NCBI GenBank assembly: GCA_024711325.1
Contig: JANJTC010000005.1
Span: 558,001-622,000, forward strand
From: Bacteriovoracaceae bacterium
GTDB lineage: Bacteria > Bdellovibrionota > Bacteriovoracia > Bacteriovoracales > Bacteriovoracaceae
DNA: 64,000 nucleotides
Reading direction: 5' to 3'
Under the pieces are notes generated by a model. It was not told the origin of the DNA and searched no databases. It was given only the letters and a program-made list of their open reading frames with translations. Both the position numbers and the translations under genes were made by a program. This document shows, piece by piece, positions 7,405 through 16,064 of this stretch (position 1 is its first letter; every line of letters starts with the position of its first letter).

Positions 7405-8145
7405 TTATTGCTGAATTTCAGAATCTATTCCGTCGCAACTTTCAATCCGGATTAAATCCTCTTGCTCAACCACTATCGACATTGGAATCCTTTTAAATCT
7501 GGAGTGAATATATTTTTTCTGTGAATTGTATGGGGCAATTTCGACAAAATATTCTCCAGTTAAAGTGTGGCCACCGTTAAATGAACTTGGAGTCAATTCA
7601 ACATGTTGGCTCTTCTCTGAGTAAGGGAAGGCCTGACCGATACTTAAAGAGAAGCCTGAGTTTTTCCCGGCAATTTCCATCGAGCTTATTTTCTTTGAGT
7701 GATTAAAGGCCGGGCATTTGAAAGAACGAAATCTTTCAGAGGCATAGGCAGCTGCATAAAAGATTTTCATGGATACGCTTGAAGCAGTTCCACTGGTGAT
7801 ACCTCGTCGGCCTGATTTTCTAGGCTTAAATAATGAGTAGAGGGATCCAAGATCCTGAGTTTCTGAACCTCGTACAGCAATCAATCTAACTATCCATGCA
7901 TCAACATCAAACTTTTGGGTGAGATATTCAAGATCGTCATCACTAACTTTTGGCATATCTACAATGAAGGTAATACTTTGTGTTATGGTTTTTTCTTTTT
8001 TCATTCCGACACGCCATTCAATTTCATTTAAATGGGAGATTTCCATTTTAACAGGATTCATCTCGGCCCCCATTGAGGTGCGTGTAACCTCCACATTGCG
8101 AGAACAGGATAAGGCGAGTAATAGTGTCAACAATATAGCTTTCAT
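7405..8145 (-). CDS. Putative lipoprotein of unknown function
   Basis: A 246-residue protein with a short signal peptide and lipobox LALSC (Cys at about residue 14), so it is probably lipid-anchored in the periplasm. The body contains a repeated beta-rich pattern and a stretch ITSGTASSVSMKIFYAAAYA. No family is recognised. AAGGAAT precedes the ATG. It is divergent from the small lipoprotein at 8202 with only 56 bp between starts, and both share an AT-rich promoter region with TATAAT on the minus strand. Confidence 0.65.
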   Translation of the reverse strand: MKAILLTLLLALSCSRNVEVTRTSMGAEMNPVKMEISHLNEIEWRVGMKKEKTITQSITFIVDMPKVSDDDLEYLTQKFDVDAWIVRLIAVRGSETQDLGSLYSLFKPRKSGRRGITSGTASSVSMKIFYAAAYASERFRSFKCPAFNHSKKISSMEIAGKNSGFSLSIGQAFPYSEKSQHVELTPSSFNGGHTLTGEYFVEIAPYNSQKKYIHSRFKRIPMSIVVEQEDLIRIESCDGIDSEIQQ

Positions 8146-8201
8146 GGCTCATTCCTTTCGGTATGATAAGATTATAAAACAAATTCAAATGAGGAGTTAT
8201 G

Positions 8202-8483
8202 ATGAAGTACTTATTTCCCTTAATAATTTTAACGGCATGTTCTTCCGGAACTGTGCAATTAACTGAGAAGGCCAAAGAGCTGGAAGTCTACGGCAATAAG
8301 CCTAAAGATTGTCGCGTGGCCGGTAGGGTTGTTGGTGTGGATAAGAATGGAAGTAAGGAGCTGGCCCTTAATCATGCACTTAATCAAGCGGCTGAAATTA
8401 ACGCAACTGGGGTGTTTGTAAATCAAGAAGTACCTAATGGTTCTGTTATGAATGTGCATGCAACTGCCTATCAATGTGATTAA
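8202..8483 (+). CDS. Small DUF4156-like lipoprotein
   Basis: A 93-residue protein with signal peptide and lipobox LTACSS. The body has Cys-Arg then ALNHALNQAAEINATGVFV and a final HATAYQC, the arrangement of DUF4156/RcsF-like envelope lipoproteins, in which two cysteines can form a disulfide. Those proteins are linked to envelope sensing, but no rcs genes are in view. Of two adjacent ATG codons the second (8202) has better spacing from GAGGAG. Confidence 0.65.
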   Translation: MKYLFPLIILTACSSGTVQLTEKAKELEVYGNKPKDCRVAGRVVGVDKNGSKELALNHALNQAAEINATGVFVNQEVPNGSVMNVHATAYQCD

Positions 8484-8495
8484 GAACTGATTAGT

Positions 8496-8551
8496 TTTGC
8501 TCCGGCATTGCCGTCAAGTTGACCTGTTGTTATAACGGCAGCTGGAGCAAA
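8496..8551 (+). promoter_or_regulatory. Stem-loop sequestering the Shine-Dalgarno of the next gene
   Basis: 8496-8506 pairs with 8541-8551 and 8509-8514 pairs with 8535-8540, leaving a 2-nt bulge and a 20-nt loop: about 17 bp in all. GGAG of the downstream gene (8544-8547) lies inside the stem. No T tract follows, so it looks more like a translational switch than a terminator. Confidence 0.6.
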
Positions 8552-8553
8552 GT

Positions 8554-9708
8554 ATGAATGGAATAATTTTCATCTTTTTATCACTCATTTTTACATCTTC
8601 CGTTCTGGCCCAGGTGACTCTGGAAGATTTGCAAAAAAGAATTGAGCAACTTGAAAATCAACAAGCGGATCTTGTTTTAAATTCGAGTGAACCTAAAACG
8701 GTGGTTAACGCTTTTTTAAATGATAACCTTACATTAGGCGGATTTCTTGAGCCTTCTTATACTTATCTTTCAGGACCTAATACTAAAACTCAATCTTTGA
8801 ATGCCTCAAATATTTTAGGACTCAATCTTTCAGCTGAGTATGGACCGCGGTACCGCTTTGTAAGTCAGATTCTCACAGGGCTTGTAATCAATATAGAAAA
8901 TCCTCACAACAATCCTGATGCAGCTCCTAACCTGCCTGGTACCAGAGAATATAGGAATTATTTTTTTGGAACTGTTCTTACTCAGGGCTATCTTGAATAT
9001 TCTCATAGTCGCATGTTCAACTTTCAAGGTGGTCTGGGATACGCACCTTTTGGATATGCACCTCAACAGAGAGAACTGGTACTTTTTATAAGAAGAGGTG
9101 GACCTCAATTACTGCGTTCAGGAGATCTCCTTGCACCTATCTGGCAAGGTTTTCATCTGTTTGGCTCGAAGAATATGAACCGTAATGAAGTTGGTTATAA
9201 TGTCTATACTTTTGCTTCCCCAAAAAAACTTCGAAGTTCAGGTTTAGGAAGCAGACTTTGGATATCAACTCCGAATGAAAAAATTGAAGGCGGTATTTCT
9301 GCCCAAATTGGAAAGAATGATAAGGATACCTTTGAAACTGTAGGTACAGATATTAAAATTGAGAGTTTTCCTTATATTTTGAAATCTGAGTTTGCTCAAT
9401 ACATATCAAGTGATCCTGATAGCTGGACCTTCTATATTGAACCAAGTGTTTATATCTCTGGTGAGGAATTGCTTCTCTATGTTTTCGGAGATTATGTGAA
9501 TAATCGAAGAAATGAAGTGACTACGACCTCTAAAGGCGATCCTTATAAAAAATGGGAATATGGGACAGGACTAAACTGGCTACCGACTTCCTATACGCGT
9601 TTGCGATTTGGGGTAACATTCCATGACTATGTTGGGAAGAGGGCGATTTCTGGGCGGATTAATCGGGACTATTTAAGTGTCGATATATCTGCGGGAGTTG
9701 CTTTTTAA
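8554..9708 (+). CDS. Outer-membrane porin-like protein with N-terminal coiled coil
   Basis: A 384-residue protein with signal peptide (..FTSSVLAQ), a short coiled coil VTLEDLQKRIEQLENQQADL, then amphipathic beta strands to a terminal aromatic residue (DISAGVAF), the hallmark of an outer-membrane barrel. Length and layout resemble porins of the OprO/P or DcaP-like class. It is the first gene of a three-gene operon: its stop overlaps the start of the PBP-like gene (TAATG), which is followed 1 bp later by a histidine kinase. A role in uptake of the ligand sensed by the trio is an inference. Confidence 0.7.
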   Translation: MNGIIFIFLSLIFTSSVLAQVTLEDLQKRIEQLENQQADLVLNSSEPKTVVNAFLNDNLTLGGFLEPSYTYLSGPNTKTQSLNASNILGLNLSAEYGPRYRFVSQILTGLVINIENPHNNPDAAPNLPGTREYRNYFFGTVLTQGYLEYSHSRMFNFQGGLGYAPFGYAPQQRELVLFIRRGGPQLLRSGDLLAPIWQGFHLFGSKNMNRNEVGYNVYTFASPKKLRSSGLGSRLWISTPNEKIEGGISAQIGKNDKDTFETVGTDIKIESFPYILKSEFAQYISSDPDSWTFYIEPSVYISGEELLLYVFGDYVNNRRNEVTTTSKGDPYKKWEYGTGLNWLPTSYTRLRFGVTFHDYVGKRAISGRINRDYLSVDISAGVAF

Positions 9709-10133
9709 TGTTTATACTTAAATTTTTATTCTTTTTCCTTCTTGTTACCTCTTTTGCCTGGGGACAAAAGATAATTTTTATCGTGAATTCATCAAATACT
9801 GTTTCAAGAATCAGTCACGATCAATTGCAGGATTTTTATTTCAAGCGTAATCGAACCTGGCCCAATGGATTACCAATCAGATTTTTTGATCGAACGGATG
9901 GGACAGAGGTCAGGAAGTTATTTTTAGATAATATTTTGAAAAAAACTTCCAGACAAGTTGACCAGTTTTGGATTGGACAAAAGCTATACACTGGCGATAG
10001 TGCTCCGACAAAAATTTCAACGAATTCGTTAATGATAAACCTGGTTGGCCGCTTCCCAGGTGGAATCGGTTATCTGAGTGAAGAAACGGTGTTACCTGAT
10101 GGAGTAAAGGTCATAGAAGTAACGGAGCTTTAA
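9708..10133 (+). CDS. Small PBP-like (phosphate-binding-protein fold) periplasmic protein
   Basis: A 141-residue exported protein: signal peptide MFILKFLFFFLLVTSFAWG, then IIFIVNSSNTVSRISHDQLQ, FYFKRNRTWPNGLPIRFFDR and LVGRFPGGIGYL. This is the single-lobe PstS-like PBP domain commonly annotated as phosphate ABC transporter substrate-binding protein. No transporter permease is nearby, so a sensing role beside the histidine kinase is more likely than transport. Translationally coupled to both neighbours. Confidence 0.75.
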   Translation: MFILKFLFFFLLVTSFAWGQKIIFIVNSSNTVSRISHDQLQDFYFKRNRTWPNGLPIRFFDRTDGTEVRKLFLDNILKKTSRQVDQFWIGQKLYTGDSAPTKISTNSLMINLVGRFPGGIGYLSEETVLPDGVKVIEVTEL

Positions 10134-10134
10134 G

Positions 10135-12150
10135 ATGAGTGAAACTCAATTTGAGGCTACTCAATCTATAACCAGAAGACTTAAAGCGGTCATGGTTGCC
10201 ATTGCTATTTTCTTCGTCTTGGGGGCCGTTGGAATTTTTCTTTCAAGTTTTGGTAACTTTTCCGGTATTCAGAATATTTATTCAGTAAACATTGTCGCAA
10301 GTCAGGTTTCACAAGCGATAGAGGGCCTCGAAACTTCCAGACAAACTATTGCTGACATGGAAGGTGCTAAGAATTTAAAAGATATTCAATTTGCTTTTAA
10401 TGAGAGCCAAAAGCTGGTTAAGGAAGCCGTTACGAACGCAATAAGGGCCTGCGACGATAGTTCAAAGGCAAAAGTCCTTTTAGAAAAAGGGCTTGAAGCA
10501 ATTCTCCTCTATGAAGAAAGTGCCAATGAACTTTTTTTTGAAAAAAATAAAGATTTAAGCGGTCAAATGATTGTAATGAATCAATACGATATGGATAGTA
10601 AAGAATATCTTCTTAAAGCTCAGATTGCACTTCGTCATACCACCGATGATATCTTTGAGAGACTTTATGCTAATCGCTACTGGCCTTTAGTAGTTGGTTT
10701 CACCTTGTCGGCGATTTTTTTTCTCTTCGTTGTGACATTCGGTTTTTCCATCTCAAATAAAATATTTCATTCAATAAATAACCTTACGTATGCAGCACTC
10801 AAAGTTTCCCAAGGAGATCTAACTTATCAGGCGCCTGTTATAGAGTCAGATGAATTGGGACAGCTTACAGACTCTTTTAATAGAATGATCTCTTCGATTC
10901 ATAGTGGAAGAATTGAACTTAATTCAACCATTGAACGGATTAAGCGGTTACAGAGAATTACCGCCAGATTCTCGGAAGCGGTAACTGCAGATCATGTGAT
11001 GGAGATTTCTTTGGCCGAAGGACTTGAAGCTGTAAATGCGGATTCAGGTGTTTTCGCGATTTTGAATAAGGATCGAGATTTGATAGAAATTCAACGTTAT
11101 GTAGGTATCCCCCATGAGGCACTAAAAAAATGGAGAAGTTTTCCTTTGGATAAGGTTACTCCGCTTTCAGATGTGATTCGCTATCATAGGCCTTTATATT
11201 TTGAAAATTTGAATGAATTTATTGAAAGATACCCCCACTTGAACAGTGAAGCTCAAGGCGAACATTTTTTGGCCGTTGCCTTTTTACCTCTCATCGTAGG
11301 CAGTGAATGTATAGGCGCTCTCAGTATCAATTTTAATCACAGTCAAAAATTTAACCAGTCGGATAGAGAATTCTTAGTAGCTCTTTCAAATCAGTGCGCT
11401 CAGGCCCTTCATCGTTCCCAACTTTATGATGAGACGAGAGAAGCTGTTGCAGCGAGAGATGAATTTTTATCCATTGCTTCCCATGAATTAAAAACGCCTC
11501 TAACTCCCCTTAAACTCCAGCTCCAATTACTTTCAAGACAGATTAAAAAAGGGGAGAAAGAGATTTCCCATGAAAAACTTCTGGGAATTATGCAGAACTT
11601 TGATAAGCAATTAGGTCGACTTTCCAAACTTATTGAAGACCTTTTGGATGTATCAAGAATTACTTCAGGGAAGCTCAATCTTAATCTTGAAAAGTTTAAT
11701 TTGTCGGACATGATAAATGATGTTTTAACTCAGTATGAGCATCAGTTAAAGAAAGCAGTGATTAAAGTCATTTTTATTTCAGAGAGTAATATTATTGGTT
11801 TCTTTGACCGCATGAGGCTTGAGCAAGTGCTGGTGAATCTTCTTACCAACGCATTAAAGTATGCTCCAGGTAAACCCATTAGTGTTATTGTTGAGAAACA
11901 AAAGAATATTGCCTTAATCACAGTTAAGGATCAGGGACCTGGAATTGCTCAAGAAAATCAGGAAAGAATATTTAAAAGGTTTGAGAGAGTTAAGAATTCT
12001 GAAAATATCGGTGGATTAGGTTTAGGTCTCTATATAAGTTCGCAAATCATTCAGGCCCATAACGGTCAAATTAGAATTGAAAGTGAATTAGGCAAAGGCA
12101 GCTCTTTTATTATTGAGATTCCCCTGACTTTAGGGTCAAAGAGTACTTAA
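10135..12150 (+). CDS. HAMP-GAF hybrid-less sensor histidine kinase
   Basis: A 671-residue inner-membrane kinase. TM1 lies at about 18-40, a periplasmic helical region at 40-180, TM2 at about 183-207, HAMP at 208-260 and GAF at about 275-430. The dimerisation domain carries the phosphoacceptor H450 in ASHELKTPL. The ATPase domain at about 555-668 shows the N box NLLTNALKYAPG, DQGPGIA and GGLGLGLYIS. There is no receiver domain and no response regulator gene adjacent, so its partner is elsewhere. It is the third gene of the porin/PBP/kinase operon, which suggests that the PBP-like protein supplies the periplasmic signal. The 3' end overlaps the convergent MerR-type gene by 15 bp. Confidence 0.9.
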   Translation: MSETQFEATQSITRRLKAVMVAIAIFFVLGAVGIFLSSFGNFSGIQNIYSVNIVASQVSQAIEGLETSRQTIADMEGAKNLKDIQFAFNESQKLVKEAVTNAIRACDDSSKAKVLLEKGLEAILLYEESANELFFEKNKDLSGQMIVMNQYDMDSKEYLLKAQIALRHTTDDIFERLYANRYWPLVVGFTLSAIFFLFVVTFGFSISNKIFHSINNLTYAALKVSQGDLTYQAPVIESDELGQLTDSFNRMISSIHSGRIELNSTIERIKRLQRITARFSEAVTADHVMEISLAEGLEAVNADSGVFAILNKDRDLIEIQRYVGIPHEALKKWRSFPLDKVTPLSDVIRYHRPLYFENLNEFIERYPHLNSEAQGEHFLAVAFLPLIVGSECIGALSINFNHSQKFNQSDREFLVALSNQCAQALHRSQLYDETREAVAARDEFLSIASHELKTPLTPLKLQLQLLSRQIKKGEKEISHEKLLGIMQNFDKQLGRLSKLIEDLLDVSRITSGKLNLNLEKFNLSDMINDVLTQYEHQLKKAVIKVIFISESNIIGFFDRMRLEQVLVNLLTNALKYAPGKPISVIVEKQKNIALITVKDQGPGIAQENQERIFKRFERVKNSENIGGLGLGLYISSQIIQAHNGQIRIESELGKGSSFIIEIPLTLGSKST

Positions 12151-13047
12151 ACGTTCATCCAGTAAAAGAAGAGAAGGAAAAAAACTGATCTTTCTTTTTT
12201 CTAACTCGGCCTTTATCTCTGGTTTCAGATTACCACCAACCCATATTTGCGAATTTCCCAACAAATGACTTGAAAGTTCACTTAGATATTCAAGCGGTTC
12301 TTTATTGACGCCTAAAAGGATGGTATTTGCTTTTAATGCATTGGCAGCTTCTGCCAGCGACACTGCAGGTAAACTAGGTCCCATAAAGATGAAAGGTAAC
12401 CCATAGTGTACGCATAACATGGCGGCAGACAGAATCCCTATCTCATGAAGTTCACCTTCCGGTGTAGATATGAGTATCAGGTCTTTTTTAAATAGCTTTT
12501 TCTGATAGTGCTTACCTATCATTTGTCCCATGTGAAAAGAAACAATTGCGCTTAAAGTATGTTCCTGAGCTATCGAAAGTTCACCACGATCAACCTTAAT
12601 GCCAATTTCATAGAATAAGGGGATAATAATGTTCAGGCATAGTTCTCGGGGGGCCAATAAACCTTGGGCCTTTTCCAATTCATGAGAAATAATGTCAAGC
12701 TTGTAGGCGCTCAGCGCAATCTGAAAACTACTCAAAATCTTTTCGAAATCAATACGTTCATGTTGAGGAGTAACAACCTGAAGTTCCTCGTAAGGCCGAT
12801 GCATGAGAGAAGAGTAGATGACTTTAAGTTTTTCGAGATTTAAATGTGCAATCTTTCCAATACTCTGTCCAATCTCAGTCAAACGAAATAAAAGGGCCAG
12901 CTTCTCTATATCCTTTTCAGAATAGAGACGATGCTTATTGTCAGCTCGTTCCGGCACTACAGCATTATAACGCTTCTCCCACGCTCTGATGGTAGCACTT
13001 GCGACACCTGATAATTGAGAAGCTACTTGAATGTTAAAATACTTCAT
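12136..13047 (-). CDS. MerR-type regulator with B12-binding domain (CarA/CarH-like)
   Basis: A 303-residue protein. Residues 1-70 are a MerR winged helix (ASQLSGVASATIRAWEKRYN, then HRLYSEKDI). Residues 100-180 are the helical cobalamin cap and 185-300 a Rossmann-type B12 domain with the ligand motif ELHEIG (E199, H201, G204). CarH-type proteins repress in the dark as adenosylcobalamin tetramers. Here the cap motif that is normally Trp-x9-Glu-His reads Val152-x9-E162-H163, so the Trp that contacts the upper ligand is missing. It is divergent from acs, and an inverted repeat covers both start regions. No Shine-Dalgarno is seen; TAAAAT lies 7 nt upstream, suggesting a leaderless start. Confidence 0.85.
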   Translation of the reverse strand: MKYFNIQVASQLSGVASATIRAWEKRYNAVVPERADNKHRLYSEKDIEKLALLFRLTEIGQSIGKIAHLNLEKLKVIYSSLMHRPYEELQVVTPQHERIDFEKILSSFQIALSAYKLDIISHELEKAQGLLAPRELCLNIIIPLFYEIGIKVDRGELSIAQEHTLSAIVSFHMGQMIGKHYQKKLFKKDLILISTPEGELHEIGILSAAMLCVHYGLPFIFMGPSLPAVSLAEAANALKANTILLGVNKEPLEYLSELSSHLLGNSQIWVGGNLKPEIKAELEKRKISFFPSLLLLDERLSTL

Positions 13048-13076
13048 CCAGAATATTTTATCATAGTATAATCTGG
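13048..13076. promoter_or_regulatory. Inverted repeat over the divergent MerR/acs promoters
   Basis: CCAGAATAT and TATAATCTGG form imperfect arms. The repeat covers the MerR gene -10 (TAAAAT, 13060-13055) and a plus-strand TATAAT (13067-13072) that could serve acs. Probable autoregulatory operator. Confidence 0.45.
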
Positions 13077-13123
13077 AAAAGAAGTGTGCCGAATGACATG
13101 CTATTTCTAGCTAAAGGACGAAT

Positions 13124-15067
13124 ATGACTGATCAGAAGATTTATCCGGTTAAAAGTGAAATTGAAGCTACCTCTTATTTAAGGGGCATGAGCGCTTATAA
13201 TGAAATGTATGAACGTTCAATTAAGGATCCGGAAGGATTCTGGTTGGAGGCAGCGAAGAATTTGGATTGGTTCATAGGACCCAGGCGAGGAGGGGAAGGC
13301 GATTTTAAAAACGTTAACTATTCCTGGTTTATGGGTGGCAAGTTAAATGCCTCGTATAATTGCCTGGATCGTCATCTTGAAAAAAGAGGGAGTAAACCGG
13401 CAATAATTTGGGCCAAGGATGAACCAGGTCAATATCAGAAAATCACCTTTCAGGAAGTTTATGACAATGTTTGTAGATTGACGAATTTGATGCAGTCTTA
13501 TGGAGTTAAAAAAGGGGATAGAGTTTGTCTGTACTTACCCATGATTCCCGAACTTGTTTATTCAGTACTGGCCTGTGCTCGTCTTGGTGCCATTCATTCA
13601 GTTGTATTCGCTGGCTTTAGTTCAGACGCTCTTAAGGGACGAGTTCAGGATGCTGAATGCAAATTTATTATTACCGCTAATGAAGGATTAAGAGGTGGTA
13701 AAAAAATTCCACTCAAAAACATTACTGATGAGGCCATAAAAGATCTTAGTTTTGTTGAAACCGTGCTGGTTGTTCATCGCACTCCTGATGCCGTTAATAT
13801 GGTGCCGGGCCGTGATATTATCTACGAAGAGGAAATTAAAAAGTTCAGACCGGTGGCCCCATGTGAACCAATGGATGCAGAAGACCCTCTTTTTATCCTT
13901 TATACATCAGGTTCAACTGGAAAACCTAAGGGGGTTCTTCATACTACCGGTGGCTATACAACGTATGCTTCCTTCACTCATAAGTATGTTTTCGATTGCC
14001 ATGAAAGTGACATTTTCTTTTGTACCGCAGATATTGGATGGGTGACTGGTCACTCTTATGTCATCTACGGTCCACTAACTAATGGAACTACGTCAGTTCT
14101 TTTTGAATCGACGCCAACTTATCCTGATGCTGGGAGATCATGGCAAATTATAGATGATCTCAAGGCCACTATTTTTTATACAGCACCAACTGCACTTCGT
14201 TCCCTGGCCCAATTTGGAGATGAGTTCGTAAAAAGATATAAACGGACGAGTATTCGAATCCTGGGAACTGTAGGGGAACCCATCAATCCAGAAGTATGGA
14301 AGTGGTATCATGACGTCGTAGGTGAAGGACGTTGTGATATTGTCGATACTTGGTGGCAGACAGAAACCGGGGGAATTATGATTACTCCCATACCTGGTGT
14401 GACTCCCACCAAACCAGGTTCGGCCACATTACCGTTTTTTGGAGTTGAACCCATCATTGTGCAACCTGAAACAGGTAAAGTTTTAAAGGGGAATAATATT
14501 GAGGGTGCACTTTGCATAAAAAAAACATGGCCCGGCCTGGCCAGGACAATCTATAAGGATCACGAGCGATTTGTTGCAACTTATTTCACTCAATACCCTG
14601 GATATTATTTTACAGGAGATGGTTGCCGCAAAGATGGAAATGGTTATTACTGGATTACTGGTCGTATCGATGACGTGTTGAATGTTTCAGGTCATCGTTT
14701 AGGGACGGCCGAAATTGAAAGTGCCCTTATGGAGCATGAGAATGTGGCCGAAGCTGCAGTAGTGGGAATGCCTCATGATATCAAGGGCACAGGTATATAT
14801 GCTTATGTAATTCTAAATACTCCAGAATCAAACCCAGAGCTGATTGAAAGCATTAAGAACGTCGTGAGGGAAATGATCGGGCGTTTTGCTGCTCCTGATA
14901 TTATTCACATTACTAAAGGTCTGCCAAAAACTCGTTCCGGCAAAGTAATGCGAAGAATTCTTCGAAAAATTGCCGCAGCTGAATATTCAGGTTTGGGAGA
15001 TATTTCAACCTTGAGTGAGCCGGGAGTTGTCGAAGTCCTGGTTAAAGAGCATAAAAATTTAAGCTAA
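13124..15067 (+). CDS. acs: Acetyl-CoA synthetase (AMP-forming)
   Basis: A 647-residue enzyme of full family length, converting acetate, ATP and CoA to acetyl-CoA, AMP and PPi in the cytoplasm. Visible motifs are the P-loop YTSGSTGKPKG, the acetate-pocket region DTWWQTETGG, YYFTGDG, the hinge GRIDDVLNVSGHRLGTAEIE, and the C-terminal LPKTRSGKVMRRILRK with the catalytic, acetylatable lysine. The second Trp of WWQTE favours acetate over larger acids. AAAGGA precedes the ATG. It is divergent from the B12-binding MerR regulator. A long hairpin follows the stop. Confidence 0.95.
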   Translation: MTDQKIYPVKSEIEATSYLRGMSAYNEMYERSIKDPEGFWLEAAKNLDWFIGPRRGGEGDFKNVNYSWFMGGKLNASYNCLDRHLEKRGSKPAIIWAKDEPGQYQKITFQEVYDNVCRLTNLMQSYGVKKGDRVCLYLPMIPELVYSVLACARLGAIHSVVFAGFSSDALKGRVQDAECKFIITANEGLRGGKKIPLKNITDEAIKDLSFVETVLVVHRTPDAVNMVPGRDIIYEEEIKKFRPVAPCEPMDAEDPLFILYTSGSTGKPKGVLHTTGGYTTYASFTHKYVFDCHESDIFFCTADIGWVTGHSYVIYGPLTNGTTSVLFESTPTYPDAGRSWQIIDDLKATIFYTAPTALRSLAQFGDEFVKRYKRTSIRILGTVGEPINPEVWKWYHDVVGEGRCDIVDTWWQTETGGIMITPIPGVTPTKPGSATLPFFGVEPIIVQPETGKVLKGNNIEGALCIKKTWPGLARTIYKDHERFVATYFTQYPGYYFTGDGCRKDGNGYYWITGRIDDVLNVSGHRLGTAEIESALMEHENVAEAAVVGMPHDIKGTGIYAYVILNTPESNPELIESIKNVVREMIGRFAAPDIIHITKGLPKTRSGKVMRRILRKIAAAEYSGLGDISTLSEPGVVEVLVKEHKNLS

Positions 15068-15081
15068 CTTCAAGTTTTATA

Positions 15082-15122
15082 AGCTTCTCCTTTCCAGTGT
15101 AATGGTTTGGAAAGGGGAAGCT
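15082..15122 (+). promoter_or_regulatory. Stem-loop sequestering the GFA gene Shine-Dalgarno
   Basis: 14 bp (15082-15095 with 15109-15122, one G-U) around a 13-nt loop. The right arm holds the AAGGGGAAG Shine-Dalgarno and ends immediately before the ATG at 15123. No T tract follows. Confidence 0.6.
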
Positions 15123-15608
15123 ATGAAACTAAAAGGCTCTTGTCATTGCGGTAAGGTTAAATTTACTGTTTCATCAAATCATTATTATCCCTATCAATTA
15201 TGTTATTGCAGTATATGTCGGAAGACTCAAGGTGGTGGCGGTTATTCCATCAATTTAAGTGCGGAGGCGAGAACTTTAAAAATTACCGGTAAGGAATTTA
15301 TCTCTACTTATCGTGCTCAAGTAAAAAATCCTGGAAAAAAAACGTATAAGAGTACCGGTGAAAGAAATTTCTGTAAAAACTGTAGCTCAGGTCTTTGGTT
15401 ATATGACCCCGAATGGCCTGAACTCATTCATCCTTTTGCTTCTGTCATCGATACTCCACTTCCAATCGCTCCTGAACATACTCATCTGATGCTCGAATTT
15501 AAAGCTCCATGGGTGGAGCTTCATAAATCCAAAAAAGATAAAATCTTTAAACGTTACCCGAAAGAATCGATCTCCCAATGGCATGAAAGAGTACTTCCAG
15601 ACCTATAG
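15123..15608 (+). CDS. GFA-family zinc protein
   Basis: A 161-residue protein with the GFA (Mss4-like) zinc pattern: CHCG at residues 6-9, CYCSICRKTQGGGG, and CKNCSSGLWL. The family is named for glutathione-dependent formaldehyde activation, but most members have no proven reaction. I use the ATG at 15123, which has an ideally placed AAGGGGAAG, rather than an earlier in-frame ATG at 15102 that lies inside the hairpin loop. The 3' end overlaps the convergent rnk-like gene by 6 bp. Confidence 0.85.
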   Translation: MKLKGSCHCGKVKFTVSSNHYYPYQLCYCSICRKTQGGGGYSINLSAEARTLKITGKEFISTYRAQVKNPGKKTYKSTGERNFCKNCSSGLWLYDPEWPELIHPFASVIDTPLPIAPEHTHLMLEFKAPWVELHKSKKDKIFKRYPKESISQWHERVLPDL

Positions 15609-16004
15609 GTGCCAATGCCCATGAGCTTCAGGTTGATAAAGTATTTCCAAAATTTTTAGTGTTCGTGATTTTCCGTCAGGAAACATCCAGTTTATTTCCT
15701 GATTCACTTTGAGTCCTATCAAGGCCGATCCCAGGGAGGCCAGGACAGAAATTTTTCCTTCGGAAAAATTTGAATCAGAAGGATAGACCAGAGTTATGGT
15801 AACTTCCTTATTTTCCTGAATATTTAAAAACTTAATTTTAGAGTTCATCGTTACTAAGTCTTTTGGAACTTCATTATCAGTAATAATACTGGCCCGCTCC
15901 AATTCTATCTCGAGATTCTCAAAGTCCTCAGACTTTTGAAAGCTCAAGAGATGTTTGATTCTTAAATAGTCTTTCTCACTGATGAGAATGCCATCTTCGT
16001 TCAT
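15603..16004 (-). CDS. rnk: Rnk-like nucleoside diphosphate kinase regulator (GreA/GreB C-terminal fold)
   Basis: A 133-residue protein. After a short helical N-terminus, the second half matches the GreA/GreB C-terminal domain: KFLNIQENKEVTITLVYPSD, ISVLASLGSALIGL and NWMFPDGKSRTLKILEI. The Rnk family has only a short N-terminal coiled coil and binds RNA polymerase without cleavage-stimulating activity. AAGGAT precedes the ATG. Upstream there is a repeated operator-like sequence. Confidence 0.8.
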   Translation of the reverse strand: MNEDGILISEKDYLRIKHLLSFQKSEDFENLEIELERASIITDNEVPKDLVTMNSKIKFLNIQENKEVTITLVYPSDSNFSEGKISVLASLGSALIGLKVNQEINWMFPDGKSRTLKILEILYQPEAHGHWHL

Positions 16005-16040
16005 GGTAAATCCTTATGTTGAATGTGTTATGTAGAAATG

Positions 16041-16064
16041 AAGACTGATCAAGACTGATCAGTC
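16041..16064. promoter_or_regulatory. Operator-like repeat upstream of rnk
   Basis: AAGACTGATC occurs twice in tandem (16041-16060), and the second copy is part of the 12-bp palindrome GACTGATCAGTC (16053-16064). It is 37-60 bp upstream of the rnk start. Confidence 0.45.
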
